Shown here one piece after another: positions 62,897-64,000 of a stretch of DNA of 64,000 nucleotides; position 1 is the first letter of the stretch, and every line of letters begins with the position of its first letter. The stretch comes from Euonymus europaeus (lineage: Eukaryota > Streptophyta > Magnoliopsida > Celastrales > Celastraceae), in contig CAUZKV010000008.1 of assembly GCA_963580455.1 (NCBI GenBank), positions 1,178,001-1,242,000 on the forward strand, read 5' to 3'. A model generated the notes under the pieces. That model worked only from the letters and a program-made list of their open reading frames with translations. It was not told where the DNA came from and did not search any database. Made by a program: the position numbers and the translations under genes.

Positions 62897-63934
62897 TATC
62901 CGTTGACTCTGAGTTCTAAATTCGGTGATTTTTAGCTTGATTTCACACTACTTTTCGAGCTCCACAATCCTGGCCTTTTGGATTTTGATTTCAGAACTCG
63001 TGGCTAGTAGGTCTCGTTTCACCTAGTTAGCCGCGAAATGTGGTTTCTTTACGTAAACGGTTTCATGAATATCCGTTGACTCCGAGTTCTGAATTCGGTG
63101 ATTTTTAGCTTGATTACACACTACTTTTCGAGCTCTACCATCCCGGCATTTCGGATTTTGATTTCAGAACTCGTGGCTAGTTGGTCTCGTTTCACCTATT
63201 TAGCCGCGAAATGTGGTTTCTTTAAGTAAACGGTTTTAGGAATATCCGTTGACTCCGAGTTCTGAATTCGGTGATTTTTAGCTTGATTTCACACTATTTT
63301 TCGAGCTCTACAATCCTGGGGTTTCGGATTTTGATTTCAGAACTCGTGGCTATTAGGTCTCGTTTCACCTAGTTAGCCGCGAAATGTGGTTTCTTTACGT
63401 AAACGGTTTTATGAATATTCGTTGACTCCAAGTTCTGAATTCGCTGATTTTTAGCTTGATTTCACACTACTTTTCGAGCTCTACAATCTTGGCGTTTCGG
63501 ATTTTGATTTCAGAACTCGTGGCTAGTAGGTCTCGTTTCACCTAGTTAGCCGCGAAATGTGGTTTCTTTACGTATACGGTTTTAGGAATATCCGTTGACT
63601 CCGAGTTCTGAATTCGGTGATTTTTAGCTTGATTTCACACTACTTTTCGAGCTCTACGATCCTGGCGTTTCGGATTTTGATTTCAGAACTCGTGGCTAGT
63701 AGGTCTCGTTTCACCTAGTTAGCCGCGAAATGTGGTTTCTTTACGTAAACGGCTTTATGAATATCCGTTGACTCTGAGTTCTGAATTCGGTGATTTTTAG
63801 CTTGATTTCACACTACTTTTCGAGCTCTACAATCCTGGCTTTTCGGATTTTGATTTCAGAGCTCGTGGCTAGTAGGTCTCGTTTCACCTAGTTAGCCGCG
63901 AAATGTGGTTTCTTTACGTAAACGGTTTTAGGAA

Positions 63935-64000
63935 TATCCGTTGACTCCGAGTTCTGAATTCGGTGATTTTTAGCTTGATTTCACACTACTTTTCCAGCTC
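63935..64000 (+). repeat. Partial monomer at window edge (66 bp)
   Basis: Monomer positions 1-66, cut by the end of the window, so the array continues to the right. It ends CTTTTCCAGCTC, with C for the usual G before AGCTC. Confidence 0.95.

Larger units (their letters stand above)
1..64000 (+). repeat. Satellite DNA array, 173-bp monomer, about 370 copies in tandem
   Basis: Every base belongs to a direct tandem repeat. Monomer starts (TATCCGTTGAC) fall at 1, 174, 347, 520, 693 and so on, and the last complete start at 63935 agrees with 370 monomers after six small indels (net -76 bp). All copies point the same way; I see no inverted block and no insertion. A hand-counted consensus has about 35 C, 36 G, 36 A and 66 T, so about 41% G+C with a strong T excess on this strand. 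Because 173 is not a multiple of 3, the array is not a protein repeat. Length, uniformity and HOR structure fit a centromeric or pericentromeric satellite. That role is inferred; the family was not recognised. Confidence 0.99.

Noticed and set aside
1..64000. CENP-B box
   Set aside because: I compared the TTCG- and CCCGG-containing segments (ATTCGGTG, TTTTCGAGC, TTTCGGATT, CCATCCCGGCG) on both strands with the NTTCGNNNNANNCGGGN core. None has both halves at the right spacing.
1..64000. CRISPR array
   Set aside because: The repeated unit is 173 bp with no unique spacers between copies; variation is point changes shared among many copies.
1..64000. Tandem protein repeat or multigene family
   Set aside because: The unit length breaks frame each round, and stop codons occur in all frames on both strands.
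1..64000. Transposon or retroelement insertion
   Set aside because: The monomer register is unbroken except for five 1-bp changes and one 75-bp deletion, leaving no room for an insertion.
1..64000. Primate alpha satellite
   Set aside because: The 173-bp length is close to 171 bp, but the sequence shows none of the alpha-satellite features I would expect, including a CENP-B box, and has far more CpG.
1..64000. Promoter, terminator or RNA gene signals such as T-runs or TATA-like AATATCC
   Set aside because: They are part of every monomer and have no associated gene; nothing marks any one copy as functional.

Overview
The whole 64 kb window is one uninterrupted satellite DNA array. A 173-bp monomer repeats head to tail, always in the same orientation, from base 1 to base 64000, and the array runs off both ends. 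Counted in register from the first base (phase set at TATCCGTTGAC), there are 370 consecutive monomers plus a 66-bp partial one. I find only six length changes: three 1-bp deletions, two copies of one 1-bp insertion, and one monomer cut to 98 bp. I see no protein-coding gene, RNA gene, transposon, CRISPR array or unique-sequence island.

The window suggests the centromeric or pericentromeric heterochromatin of a eukaryote. A monomer near nucleosome length, very low indel rate, higher-order repeats and no unique DNA are typical of such arrays. I lean to a flowering plant: monomer length, unusually high CpG content, and variant sites that are mostly CpG transitions, as expected of methylated DNA. 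This is inference. I do not recognise the monomer as a named family, and it has no recognisable CENP-B box.

The array is a patchwork of higher-order repeats (HORs) of different unit sizes. From left to right: 0-7.7 kb is irregular, with 18-, 20- and 22-monomer resemblances; 7.7-10.9 kb has an 11-monomer period; 10.9-18.1 kb is a variable-length composite; 18.1-24.3 kb is an 18-monomer tandem pair; 25.0-30.0 kb is a 15-monomer pair followed by a 7-monomer echo to 30.9 kb; 32.0-36.1 kb is a 12-monomer pair; 36.0-38.3 kb has an 8-monomer period; 38.2-42.2 kb has 4-, 5- and 6-monomer forms of one unit; 41.3-45.7 kb has a 13-monomer period; 45.2-55.6 kb is a 30-monomer (5190-bp) tandem pair differing at only about six sites I could find, with a nested 5-monomer unit repeated three times; 55.6-64 kb is a looser mosaic of 2-, 4- and 5-monomer units.

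No genes act together here. The biology is structural: sequence homogenised by unequal exchange and conversion, probably packaged as heterochromatin or centromeric chromatin. The most informative signals are the fresh 5190-bp duplication, a chimeric monomer marking an exchange point, a deletion that falls at the arms of a conserved inverted repeat, and the CpG-transition pattern of the variants.
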